Below are positions 1 to 10,301 of a stretch of DNA of 22,985 bases, in pieces. Numbering within the stretch: position 1 is the first letter of the stretch; each line of letters begins with the position of its first letter. Made by a program: the position numbers and the translations under genes. This DNA comes from Brachionus koreanus (lineage: Eukaryota; Rotifera; Eurotatoria; Ploima; Brachionidae). Location: assembly GCA_016987375.1 (NCBI GenBank), contig PJRA01000302.1, positions 88,194-111,178 of the forward strand, in the 5' to 3' direction. The notes beneath the pieces are model-generated. The model saw only the letters and a list, made by a program, of their open reading frames with translations, did not search any database and had not been told where the DNA came from.

Positions 1-34
1 AACTATAATTTATTATAGGTCCACTTTTTGGTCC

Positions 35-70
35 ATCTGGTTATCGTTTAGATTAAACGGCCAGCCAGAT
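35..70. repeat. Imperfect 36-bp palindrome (hairpin)
   Basis: The stretch reads ATCTGG at its left end and CCAGAT at its right end, with GTTTAGATTAAAC in the centre, so it folds into a hairpin with a few mismatches. A related block (CCGTTTAATTTTAAAC, 259-274) lies in inverted orientation downstream. The two could be the ends of a degraded inverted-repeat element of about 240 bp. No target-site duplication is clear. Confidence 0.4.
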
Positions 71-293
71 ATACGGTCAAGTTGTTTTAAATTAATTTTT
101 TTTTTTTAAATATTTATTAAAATCAAGTTTTAAATATTTATTAATTCAAAAAATTTGATCTCTTTGCATAAAAAATTAAATAATTGATTCTATTGACGTA
201 AGGCCATCATTTAAGCTGCGCTAAGAGGGTTGGGCTTTGTTTGTTTTGCGCCAACCATCCGTTTAATTTTAAACAGTAATCAAACGGGCCAAC

Positions 294-319
294 AACCGGC
301 CGTAAAAGCTTTTCCGGTT
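294..319. repeat. 26-bp GC-containing palindrome
   Basis: AACCGG at 294-299 pairs with CCGGTT at 314-319, and the centre AAAAGCTTTT is itself a perfect palindrome. It stands out because the surroundings are very AT-rich. The neighbouring GGGCCAACAACC resembles the inner repeats of the transposons further right (for example near 10246), so it may belong to a degraded element. No coding potential is seen between 1 and 877. Confidence 0.4.
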
Positions 320-826
320 AATACAGTCGCGGTCACGGTTTTTTTTCATTTTGGTCCCTTTACTGCCCGCTTACACGGACACAAACTAATTTTATGATCA
401 AAAATCCTTTTGTTAACTTTATTCATCAAATGTATTTATCAAGGATTGTTGAAAAAATATGATTTTCTTTAAAAAAATTTTTACTACCGTTTTTTGTTTT
501 GTTTAAAAAATAAAGCTTTGGTCACTATGATCTTAAGCAAAAAGACTGATTCCATGAAAACCCTTGACATTGTTTTTGTTATATTCAATTTTTGCCATTG
601 AAAATGGAATTTAATTTTAAAATATAAATATTTATTTTTAAATTTTATTTAAAAAGTATCAAAATATGAGTTATGAGTGTTTCTCAACCATCGAAGATAA
701 ACTATAAAACAAATAGATTAATCATAATATAATTTTAATGTTTCTTTTTGAAAGAAAATTTTTATAACAACACATAATTTATATTGTAAATTTATTTTGG
801 GTAAATTTCCCAAAATCAAAATGTAT

Positions 827-839
827 TATAAATATAAAA
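827..839 (+). promoter_or_regulatory. TATA-box candidate for the vWA gene
   Basis: TATAAATATAAAA lies about 40-50 bp upstream of the ATG at 878. Just before it, at about 794-816, is an imperfect palindrome, ATTTTGGG facing CCCAAAAT. In DNA this AT-rich a TATA match is weak evidence alone. Its position before a long ORF makes it plausible. Confidence 0.4.
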
Positions 840-877
840 CGAATTTAAAGTATTCAAAAAATTATTTTTTATTCAAA

Positions 878-3800
878 ATGGCTACCTTTTTTAAAACTCC
901 ATTTAACTTTAGTAATGACTCCTATTACATTGAAGCTAAAGTACCAAAAGCGTGATCAACTTCTAGTAATATAATCTGCTGTGTCGATGTCTCTGGCTCA
1001 ATGAGCGGAAGTCCTATCCGTAATGTTTGCCAAGTATTACGCGATATTTACAACCGTACCAAAATTGAGTATCCACTGTTTACATACAATCTAAGTGCTG
1101 ATACAAGTACAACAATTAAATCAATTGAACACAACGATTTAAGAGCAAGTGGTGGTACTAGTTTTAGTTCAATATTTACCGCCATTATAAATCATTTGGT
1201 CAAGAATCAAAAATCAACAACATTTATATTCATGACTGATGGTGAACACACAGACTCACGAAGAAAACTTGAAGATTCTATCCAAAGGCTTAGGCTAACA
1301 CTTAGTCTTCTACCTAAAAGTGTAACTGTTATATTTAATGTAATTGGTTTTGGTAATGTGAGAGAAGATTTTTTAGAGCAAGTAAGAAAATTAGGCAATA
1401 AAGAAGGTCTATTTCGTTATTCAACTGAATCAGCTGAACTTCAGAACAATTTCAATGATATGTTTGAATATGCCATATCAGCTAGAGAATTTATTCTAGT
1501 TTTAAATGGTAAATCATATAATTCAAATAGCAATGAAGAAACAGTTTGCTTTTTGATCGATGATAATGAAATAGATGAATCAATAGACAATGAGATAACA
1601 CTCAAATCACCAGATGGGGAGACTAAGACGATGGTATTGGAAAAGTTAGAAAACATTCGTCCTATTCATATTGTACGAGCTTTGAATTTAATCTCACCTA
1701 ATAATGCTGATTCAGTAAACAGAATTCGTACCTACTTGAATACCATATCTCCAAGTGGTAGTGCTAGCTTTAATGAAAAACTAGAGGTTGAACAAATTCA
1801 GATAGAAATCGATGAACGTATGATGGAATACACTCAGTTGTTTACTCAAATTAGAATGGCACAAGTGCCTGAAAACGTTCAATTGAGACTAAACGCGCTT
1901 AGACATGATGCAACATTTGCCAATGTTAGAAGACGTAAAATTCTAGAATTAAGAATAAACAAAAATGTTGATTATTTTCGTGAAACTGATATAAGTGCTA
2001 TACTAGATGGTTACAAAAAAAGCATTGATCAACAAGTATGGAATGAGATCAAAGAGAATAAAGATGAATGGATCTGTACTTACTCAAAAGACAATATTTA
2101 TGAATTGATGAGAAAAACATCAGATAATATAATGTGTTTAGGAATTTTAATTGAACGTAATGAAGAGGCCATTACACATCCCACCAAAGGCTTAAAACTT
2201 CTCAATGTATCAAGCACATTAATAACATACGATGCTTTTATAGCAGCCATGAATTTGGCCAAAAATTCACAACAACAAGACAATTATGGCAACTTTAATA
2301 GAATAAATGATCAATATTGTATTATTGGACAAGCACGTGAGAAAATAAATGCAGTAATACCTCTTTACATTAATTATGAGCATATGAAGCGTATTAGAAT
2401 TTTGGAAGGTATTTGGCTTGGCTATTTGTATACTTTAGACTCTTATGGTTATGATAAAAAACAAGAGATTGGTTTACTTAGATTACTTTATGATATTATT
2501 ATGTTACGTACAGAGAATGGCCAATATAGGCGTACAGAAACTAGTCAATATAGGCAGATAATTGACGAATTGAAAAAAGTATGTCATTTTTTAGTTACTG
2601 AATCAATTGGCTTCAAAACTGCATATGGTGAAAATACATATGAAAATTTTAAAAGTAGCATTCATGGCAGACAAGTTTGCTCATATGATTTAAGTATTCC
2701 ATTAATGATAAGTTATTTAAAAGACGATTTAAAAAATGTTATCATACCAGTCTACTATGAACATGTTAGACTTTGTTTACAAGGACCATTATCCATTGAT
2801 AGAAATTATATAATTGATACTTTAATGTATGGTGATGAAAATGAGAGATCTAAGATTGTTGTGGTTAACAGCAATAAACTCTCAATTGGTCAAAATGATC
2901 CAGATTTTGTTGAGAAAACATTTATTGATTTTTTTCACGATGAAACGAAAACAACAATTGAACTTATACCAGAGAAAAATACAAATGAAAATCGAAAACA
3001 AATAAAAAAAGAAGCTAATGCCGAGTTTATTAGAAAATTATTAAGCGATTTAAATATATCGGTTCCAATAGTGATTAAAGAAATGCTCAAGTTTTGCGAA
3101 ATTGATAAATCCTTTGCTGATAATCATCTTGACTATGATGATTTACGAAAAGAGCTTTTAATGATTTTGTTTTATGAACGTGGCATACCACAATATGTTT
3201 TAAAAGAAAATATTCTATCAACAATAGATGAAAAACTTCAGGGTATGCTAAAAATTTAAAATCTTTTTTCAATTTATCAAAGTAAAACGGATGTCTATGA
3301 TAGTGTTGGAGACCGGCCAAAATAAAAACTGACCGAGGCAATGGTCGGCTGTTTAGTGGCCGCCGCCAAACACTAGTCTATTAGCAGTTAGATTCGGAAA
3401 AATAAATCTAAGATCTTTAAATTATTTTAAAATAATTTAAAAAAACATGTATTTATTGAGATAATAAATTTATTTAATTTTTATTATTTGTTTTTTAGCT
3501 ATCAAAATTATTTTGTAAGAAAGTAAATTTACATTTAAGATGAAAAAAATTTTTTGAAAATAGAAAAAAGAAATAAAAAGTTTTAATAAAAAGTGTTCAC
3601 TCTAGATCTTGAATTAGATTTTTCTATAGGTCCTCCTCTTGGACGTTTAGTAGGTTAAATTTGCAATCAATTTTCTTGCATTGTATCCATCGTTTCTACT
3701 TGATTAGCGTTTTGTTTTTAACTACTAACAGATATATTGAATATTCTACTCCATTCTGTAATTGCTACCTTGTTATTTCCTCCTTTTTTCCTGAGCCATC

Positions 3801-4427
3801 AAATATTAAAACATATTACTCTCTATTTAATTTAATCTATTAATCAAAATTTAAATATAATCATTTTTTTAACTAAATAAAATTTAAAAAAAAAATACTT
3901 AAAATATTTAATTTTGATTTTTATTTTTTAAAGGCAATGGTGACAATTTAGTAACATTTGATTTTACACCAGAGACAATACGCACAGTTACTTATGCTAT
4001 GTTAAATGCAAAGACTCTCGAAGGTTTTGGTGGCTTGTTGAGAAAATATTGTCCAAAACGCAACAACCAAATTTTCACTGAGCTCATTAAAAAATTGCTT
4101 AATCCATTCGACATAAATCAAAATCTTACAACTTCATTAAATAGAGAAAAGTTAGTTGCTCTGTTAACCAACCAGGTCGGAAACACTCTTTTATACAAAA
4201 ATGAAATGGCTAGATTTTGTTGGCAACCATTGGATGATGTTGATATTGATACATTGGAAAAGATTGTTGGAAAAGATGAGTTTAAAAAAATTGAACAAGA
4301 TAATCTTGGCAAAACAGTAGTCCATTGCTATAGAACGTCAAATATTAAAAATCATAATGGATATAGTAATTATAATCCATGTATGCACTATCTATTCAAA
4401 TTTACTGGCTATAGAGATCGTCATTAA
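878..4427 (+). CDS. vWA-domain protein, two exons, interrupted by an in-frame TGA
   Basis: I read two exons, 878-3242 and 3934-4427, joined across a 691-bp GT-AG intron (CAGG|gtatgc ... ttaaag|GC, joining as a Gly codon). This gives 953 codons in one frame. Residues about 31-205 form a von Willebrand A domain. The metal-binding (MIDAS) site is visible: DVSGS at D37-S41, Thr in GGTSF at 94, and Asp in FMTDGEH at 121. The rest is a long helical region of unknown function, with a conserved-looking segment around residues 470-520 (IGQAREKIN, PLYINYEHMKR). The C-terminal exon has FGGLLRKYCPKR. No signal peptide is seen, so it is probably intracellular. The oddity is TGA at 953-955 (codon 26), while the frame is open before and after it. 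The first downstream ATG (1001) falls inside the MIDAS motif and would lose D37, so it is not a convincing start. The gene may be a fresh pseudogene, carry a sequence error, or be read through. The partner and pathway are unknown. Confidence 0.75.
3301..3375. mobile_element. 75-bp palindromic mini-MITE inside the vWA intron
   Basis: The element begins TAGTGTTGG and ends CCAAACACTA. It folds on itself almost end to end: GACC...GGTC at the centre, GGCC and CCGG blocks in the arms. It is much GC-richer than its surroundings. The outer TAGTGTTGG is identical to the end of the 472-bp element at 9830-10301, so the two appear to be one family. The TA at each end fits insertion at a TA dinucleotide. 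It lies within the intron at 3243-3933. Confidence 0.7.
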
Positions 4428-4470
4428 ATATTTTATTAAATTAAGTTAATACTTGATTTTTATCAATTAA

Positions 4471-4476
4471 AATAAA
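4471..4476 (+). terminator. Poly(A) signal of the vWA gene
   Basis: AATAAA lies 44 bp after the stop codon that ends at 4427. Confidence 0.55.
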
Positions 4477-5219
4477 GATTTACACAAAAAAAGCTTTGTT
4501 TCTTTATTTTTTAATTATAAAAACTTAAATAACATAAATCAAAAAAAGTACTTAAAACGAATTAGTATCTAATTTTTGATTTTTTATGTTCAAATTTCAT
4601 CTAATTTGGGAAATAGCAAAAAAAAAAAGCTGCATTGATTTTTATAAAATTTCAACAATGTTCAATAGTTAATGCTACTTGATAAATATTTAATCTTTTT
4701 AGTTAATAAATTTTTTTTATTTCTGTCAATTTTCTTCTTTTTTACTAGAAAAAAAATTTTTTGTTTCGTTCACATTTCAATTTTTGAATTTTGGCAATCA
4801 TAAATAATAAATAATTCTTATTAATTCGAATAATTATCATTTTCAGTCTTAGTTTAGGTATTTTTATCAGAAAAGAAATTTATTATATACTGTTAAATAA
4901 TAAATTAAAAATTTTATTATAAAAAAATTTTATCATTAAAAATCAAAAAATGTTAATATTAGGTTTTTGGCTCAATACAGAAAAATAAAATTTAAAGTAT
5001 AGACTTTGACTTATCTTAAGGCATGATACTTTTAAAAAATTCTTTGTGGCTAGCCAATTTTTTTTCCTTATTCACTCCTTGTGGAGCATACGATCATTAC
5101 TTTTGATTTCCACTCAAGCCGATCTCTTGTCATTACCTTTACTTCTCCCCATGTCAATCCCATTTCGATGAACTCTTTCGTGATTGTAAGCATTCATGTT
5201 ACTGCTAATCTTCTTACCT
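4477..5219. other. AT-rich spacer, nothing recognised
   Basis: The sequence is AT-rich with A and T runs and frequent stops in all frames. A short open stretch at 5081-5290 runs into the foldback repeat and has no recognisable protein features. Confidence 0.5.
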
Positions 5220-5396
5220 GGTTTTACTTTTTTTATTTATTTAGTTTAAAAATTTTTATAATCGCTCAAAAAGTGTCCAAAATTTTATAATTATGTAGAA
5301 AGATCTCAAATTAACATTAAATTTTTTTTTTAAAAATGGACACTTTTTGAGCGATTATAAAATTTTTTAAACTAAATAAATAAAAAAAGTAAAACC
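5220..5396. mobile_element. Foldback element with ~65-bp inverted arms
   Basis: The left arm starts GGTTTTACTTTTTTTATT (5220) and runs to about 5285. The right arm, from about 5332 to 5396, is its near-perfect reverse complement and ends AATAAAAAAAGTAAAACC. Both arms contain GCTCAAAAAGTGTCC or its complement. The loop is about 45 bp. This is the shape of a non-autonomous foldback transposon or MITE. No clear target duplication flanks it. Near-identity of the arms suggests recent insertion or gene conversion. Confidence 0.75.
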
Positions 5397-7658
5397 AAAG
5401 ATTTGTTCAGAATTTTGTCTAGTTTTAGAATTTGTATAAAAATATATAGGTAAAGGGGTTTGGAAAAAAGTAGATCACGAAATAGTAAAAAAATGTCAAA
5501 ATTTTTTCGATTTTTTTCCGAAAAAATCCTCAATTTTTTTTTTTCAAGATAAGCAGCTCAGAATATAGAGCATTTAATTCTCTATCAGAAAATGTGTCGA
5601 TCGGGTAGATTCGTTTAATAAAATTCTGAGATAAAGAAGCTTAAATAAGATATACTTTATATAAGGCTGTAAAGTTTCAGACCCCTAGCCAAAAAAATTA
5701 AATTTTTGACCACCCCTAAAATTTTGGCTAACCCTAGGTTTTCATATACGTAGAATCTAAAAATGAGGTCGAAATCCATATCTGAAGATAGTGTGGAAGA
5801 TTTGCATAGCGCGAACTTCATATTTTTTAATTTTGTTTATTTTATTAAATTTTTGTAATTAAATAAAAAAATTTTTTTTTCAAATTTAATCTTGAAGAAT
5901 ATTTTTGAATAAAGCATTTAAATGAAATATTTATCATTATAAAATAAAAATTTATCTGAATAACTGAAACTGAAGCGAAATTTTACAAATCTTAACTTAA
6001 TTTTTGGGTAAACCGATAATGGTAAAAATAAAATTTACAATATTGATTAACCAAGCAGTCAATGACCAACATCACTAATAAGGATTAAAATCATAAGAGA
6101 AATATAATCATGGAATCGATTTTTTTTTCTAAGGAACAATTAGGTTAAAAAGTATAGAAAGACTTTATCATAATCTTGTTCCAGATAAAAACGCCTTCGA
6201 ATTTTAATTCAATGTTGATGTAAGTATTTAATTTTCATTAAGAAGATTGATGTGACAATTATTTTAAGTGAAATTTTAAATTCATAATTTTCAAGTTTAT
6301 TTAGAAACATTGAGAAAAAATTTCCTCAATATAATAACTAGTTTCAAGTAATCATTTGTTGAAATATAAATCAATTAAATAAATTATTTTTTATTGAGTT
6401 TTGAATTCTTAAAAGCTTTAGAAAAAAATATCAGATTAGATATGCATAAATGTGTTTTTAAGCAAATTCTATTTAGCTTCTTTTATCCGGAAAAATTTTA
6501 AAAAATCTAGCTTTTTTCTTTACAGGCTTAACTTGTGTTTAAATAAGCTAAAAGTTATAAATTTTTTTTCTCTAAAATTAAACTTTTAAAGTTATAAATA
6601 TTTTTTGTTTCTATGGATTCTTTGATTTTTCAAATAAAAAAATTTTTGAATAATTTTATTATGCCTAAATAGCTAATTTTCATATTTATTCATTGTCAAT
6701 AACTACTTTTAATTATAATGACTGATAAATTAAAGATTAATTTATGAAAAAGGTAATTATTTTTTTCTATTGTTTAAACATTATAATTCAAGGAGTCTAA
6801 TGTCAAGTTTATGATTCGTTGTTATTTTTTTCCTTTATTTGAAAGTTTGATTATGCAAATCACGTATTTTATTTCCGGGCTAAACACTAGAACTAAAATC
6901 AAAAAATCTAAAATAAGAGCTAAGATTTAAGTGCTTCAAATAACGGAATAAAAAAATTAATTGATCGTACCTTATTAATCCTATTTATTTGAAGCTGAGT
7001 CATGAGACACAAAAGATATAATTTTAAAAGAATATTTTATTCAAGGCTTAGTTTTTTAGTCATTTTTTTTATTCAAAAGTATATACTTAATCGTATCAAT
7101 TTTGTTTTTTTTGCTATCAAATGAGGTATTACTTGATAAAAAGAAAAACTCGGTTTCTGATTTAAGCTTTAATGAACCAAAGAGTTCAAGAAAAAAATAA
7201 ATAAAAGAAAACAGTTATGAAAAGGCAATAAATTTTACAGATCTTTATTTGAATTGAAAATTTTGAGTTCTAAATGTTACTTTTTATTTTCATTTGAAAC
7301 TTATATCAATTAATAGAACTAAAACTATACCTATAAAAACATATTTAATATCTGGAAAAAAATATACTCCAAATCGTGTGAATTAAAAAATTTCTAAAAA
7401 TTTTAATTAATTTTCTAATTGTTGAAGTGTATTGATTTTTTTTTAAATTTAAATTAATCATTTAATTGATTATTAAAGCTCATTATTATATTAAAGCGAA
7501 ATTTTTTTTTAAATAGTTATTGTTTATAATATCGAATTTAAGATATGAGACGAAAATTAAATTTCCATTAATTTAGTTGACTATTGAAAAAATAGAATTG
7601 AATCATTTCATATAAATTAAATCTAAAATGATAATCCTTTGTGTTATTACATAATCAC
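5397..7658. other. Long AT-rich spacer without genes
   Basis: No ORF with protein-like character is seen on either strand. A short hairpin at about 5686-5735 (AGCCAAAA facing TTTTGGCT) lies in a stretch with less extreme base composition, 5440-5820, that may be the remains of an older repeat. GCTGAGTCA at 6994-7002 matches an AP-1/ARE core but has no nearby gene. Confidence 0.5.
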
Positions 7659-7869
7659 TTAACACTAGAAGTATCAAGCATTTTTTCATGTTTTTTTTTA
7701 AATTCAAAAATATTTTATAAAATCTATATAATAATCTCATAAAATAATATCATTTTTAAAAAAAATTTTAAAATCTTCATTATTCAAAAAATATGTATTT
7801 ATTTGAAAAATTTATTCACAGATACAAAGATTTAAAATTTTTCATTTTGTTTGGTACTTCTAGTGCTAA
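7659..7869. mobile_element. ~210-bp MITE flanked by TTAA/CTAA (piggyBac-like ends)
   Basis: The left end reads TTAA then CACTAGAAGTATCAAGCA (7663-7680). The right end (7848-7865) is its inverted repeat with two mismatches in 18, followed by CTAA. TTAA targets are the hallmark of piggyBac-type transposition, and the right side is one base away from TTAA. The interior is AT-rich and non-coding. The family assignment rests only on the flanks. Confidence 0.55.
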
Positions 7870-7948
7870 AATAATTTCTTTTGTATACACTAAGAACATT
7901 TGTTAGAAAGTAAGGATTAATGTCCATTTCAAATAACAATAATATAAC

Positions 7949-8114
7949 GTTAGTGACGGCCACTGAACCGCAATAACTCGGTATTGACCGTCTCGATGGC
8001 CGCAAGGAAAAAAAAATTTTTTTCTAAATTTTAATTTTTTTGTTTATGCGGACGTCAAAACGGCTAACACCAAGTTTTGACGGTCTAGTGGCCGTCACTG
8101 ACGGTACACAACAC
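7949..8114. mobile_element. ~170-bp MITE with GC-rich inverted ends, TAGTGTTGG family
   Basis: The left repeat (from 7949, GTTAGTGACGGCCACTGA) and the right repeat (8047-8114, containing AGTGGCCGTCACTGACGG) are inverted copies over roughly 55 bp with scattered differences. The inner part of the right repeat, CGGCTAACACCAAGTTTTG, matches CGGCCAACACCAAGTTTTG of the element ending at 10301. The left outermost bases appear eroded. The core is A/T only. Confidence 0.65.
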
Positions 8115-8226
8115 ACATTAATGATCAAACTTTTTAAAATAATTCTCAAAATAAATTATTATTTTAGCTTTTAGTTGTAAGTTAAATTATATTTAAAAGA
8201 CATTTTCTTGCTCAATAAATTTCTAA

Positions 8227-8462
8227 ATCAAATTAAAATAATTTTTTTTCTAAAAGTCTAAAAATTGTTCTGCAAAATGTGTCAGCCGATAGAAGGTTTG
8301 TATCACCCAAAAAACTATGCAAAACAGTATATGCGTTAGAAAATTATTTAAGTTAAATTGCACAGTTATTGCACAGACTAAATTTTGGTGATACAAACCT
8401 TGTATCAGTTGATACATTTTGCAATTTTCAAACCCTTAGAAAAAAATTTATTTTAATTTAAA
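8227..8462. mobile_element. ~236-bp foldback element with ~80-bp arms
   Basis: The left arm (8227-8312) and right arm (8383-8462) are inverted copies. The best part is TGCAAAATGTGTCAGCCGAT with AAGGTTTGTATCACC on the left, against GGTGATACAAACCTT and ATCAGTTGATACATTTTGCA on the right. The AT-rich outer arms continue the match. About 70 bp separate the arms. It does not share ends with the TAGTGTTGG family. Confidence 0.65.
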
Positions 8463-9829
8463 ATTTTTGTTTCAAGTAGTTTCCAGCAAACTTCAATGTT
8501 TTGATGAATATCAAAATATGTCAAATCACGAGAAATAACTTTGCAACGTCTGTTAGCTTTGTTTAATCAAATTAAGGTGACAAGATATCGTCAATTGTGA
8601 TGTTTAAGATCATTTTTTAATTTGCAATTATTAAGCTTGGGTTTGTTATCAACTTGAGAATTTTGAATCCTTCTTACATGAACCACATTTTCACTTTCAT
8701 ATTTCACCAGACATATTTGACGAGTATTAGGCCTTTTTTCCAATAATGACGCAACGATACCAAAATTTCAAAATTTTTCAACCAAAAGTTAGACATATCT
8801 TGGTGAAGAGCATTCAATGCTGTTTATTTAAACATATAATATGACTTTTAAATAGTATTAAGTTTTAGAATTACAATAATTAGAACAAAATTCAAAATCT
8901 TATGACTAATGACATGATATATGAATACTTATGCTTGTAGTATCGGCAATACATAATATTCCAATCTAAATTAACGTTATCCTTATCAAATGAAAGACTT
9001 TGCTTCACACCTTTCCAAAGACTTCTTTATCAATTTTAGCTTTTAAAATTTAATAAAGTATTCACGTTTTTAGTATTATATGAAAAACAGTTTTAAATAT
9101 TTTCTATAAAAGTATTTAAAATTTTATCTCAATGAATCACACTCGGTAATCTCTTTGTCTTTGGCATCTTTTTTAAAATAAAAACTCACTAAACTCCTTG
9201 AAATGAAACCGGTCCCCTTTTTTTATGATGCAAGGGATTTAAACATTGGTCCCATACTCTAGAGATAATTTGAAGATTTTTACACCCTCAGCGAGTTTTT
9301 AATCCTCAATTTCATGCTTGCATGACTCAACACACAACCAATAGATCTGAAATTGTCAGTTAATATTAAATTATTTAATTGATTGATTGAGAAAGTTAAT
9401 TTTTTTAGTAAAAGTTATTTTTATTTTTTTTACGGTTATTTCTTCTAGATTTACTAATTCACGTTTTTAAATCTTAGTCAGATAAATTAAATTAAATTAT
9501 CGTTTCTATTTTCAATAATCTGCTAATTCAATTTTTCCTCTTGCTTTAACATGTTTCATCGCTTCAGAAGAAAAAATTTTTGAAGAAAATTTATTTTAAA
9601 AAATTACATTAAACCTAAAATGTTTTTCTCAAAATAATGCTATATTTAAAAAAAAATATTTTTTCAACAGCAATTAGTTTTTCTAATGTTTAAAAGCTAA
9701 ATTTTAGACCATCTTTAGCTTAATCTTAAGAGTTCTTCATCAAGATATTCACAACCACTTTTCAAACTGAAAAAAAGTTAACAATTTTAAGAATGATTTT
9801 CTTTAATTTCCTTTAGAGTTTGAGGTTTT
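8463..9829. other. AT-rich spacer, nothing firmly recognised
   Basis: Both strands are full of stops. A weak inverted pair, TAAAAACTCACTAA near 9180 and its complement near 9301, brackets a slightly GC-richer 120 bp (GAAACCGGTCCCC) and may be a worn repeat. No gene is seen. Confidence 0.45.
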
Positions 9830-10301
9830 TAGTGTTGGGTACCCTCAGTCACGACCATAGGATCGCCAAAAAATGGTGTTGGCCGTGTACAAAAATAAAA
9901 TTAAAAAAATTTCAAATATTAAAATTTGAAAGATAAAACAATAAAATTAAGAAATATTTTTTCTTTGGCCTCTAATCGAATTTATCTTATTCTCTCTTTA
10001 ATACATTATTTTCGTATAGAATTGCCCAACTAAATGCTTCATCAATTGTTTCTGGTTCTCTCATATTTCAATAACCTTCTATTTTAGGCCTAATATTATA
10101 TTTAAACAACCTTATCTTCATTTTTTCATCAACATCACTAGTCTGATGAAGACTCAAATGAAACTGGTTAATATAATCCTCTATAGAACCATTTTCTTTC
10201 ATTTTAACTAACTTTTTAATCACAATATTATCAATATTTTTGTTTCGGCCAACACCAAGTTTTGGCGGTCCTATGGTCGTCACTGAACGTACCCAACACT
10301 A
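9830..10301. mobile_element. 472-bp terminal-inverted-repeat transposon carrying a gag fragment
   Basis: The left end (9830-9890) starts TAGTGTTGGGTACCCTCAG. The right end (10246-10301) is its inverted copy over about 55 bp with a few mismatches, ending GTACCCAACACTA. The TA at each tip suggests a TA target site, as in Tc1/mariner-type MITEs. Between the repeats, on the minus strand, lies a fragment that looks like retrotransposon Gag. No transposase is present, so the element is non-autonomous. Confidence 0.8.
9987..10283 (-). pseudogene. Retrotransposon Gag fragment inside the TIR element
   Basis: Read on the minus strand, the region encodes a protein with GSIEDYINQFHLSLHQ, then DEKMKIRLFKYNIRPKIEGY, a TGA stop, and in the same frame NMREPETIDEAFSWAI. 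The order (an 'I-x-DYINxF' helix, 'K...LFxxxIRPxI', then 'P-x-TIDEA...A') is the pattern of the capsid-like gag domain of Ty3/gypsy-type LTR retrotransposons. The upstream codons are read out of the terminal repeat itself. The fragment is too short and carries a stop, so it is a captured relic. No zinc knuckle, protease or reverse transcriptase follows. Confidence 0.6.

Noticed and set aside
941..966. A 26-bp gt...ag segment that could remove the TGA as a tiny intron
   Set aside because: Too short for a normal spliceosomal intron here (minimum seen 45 bp), and its removal shifts the frame.
3661..3843. 60-codon plus-strand ORF in the vWA intron
   Set aside because: It has no family features and lies inside the inferred intron between two exons that join in frame.
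8500..8800. Possible degraded Tc1/mariner transposase on the minus strand
   Set aside because: A few helix-like words appear, but no frame holds a recognisable transposase motif or DDE residues.
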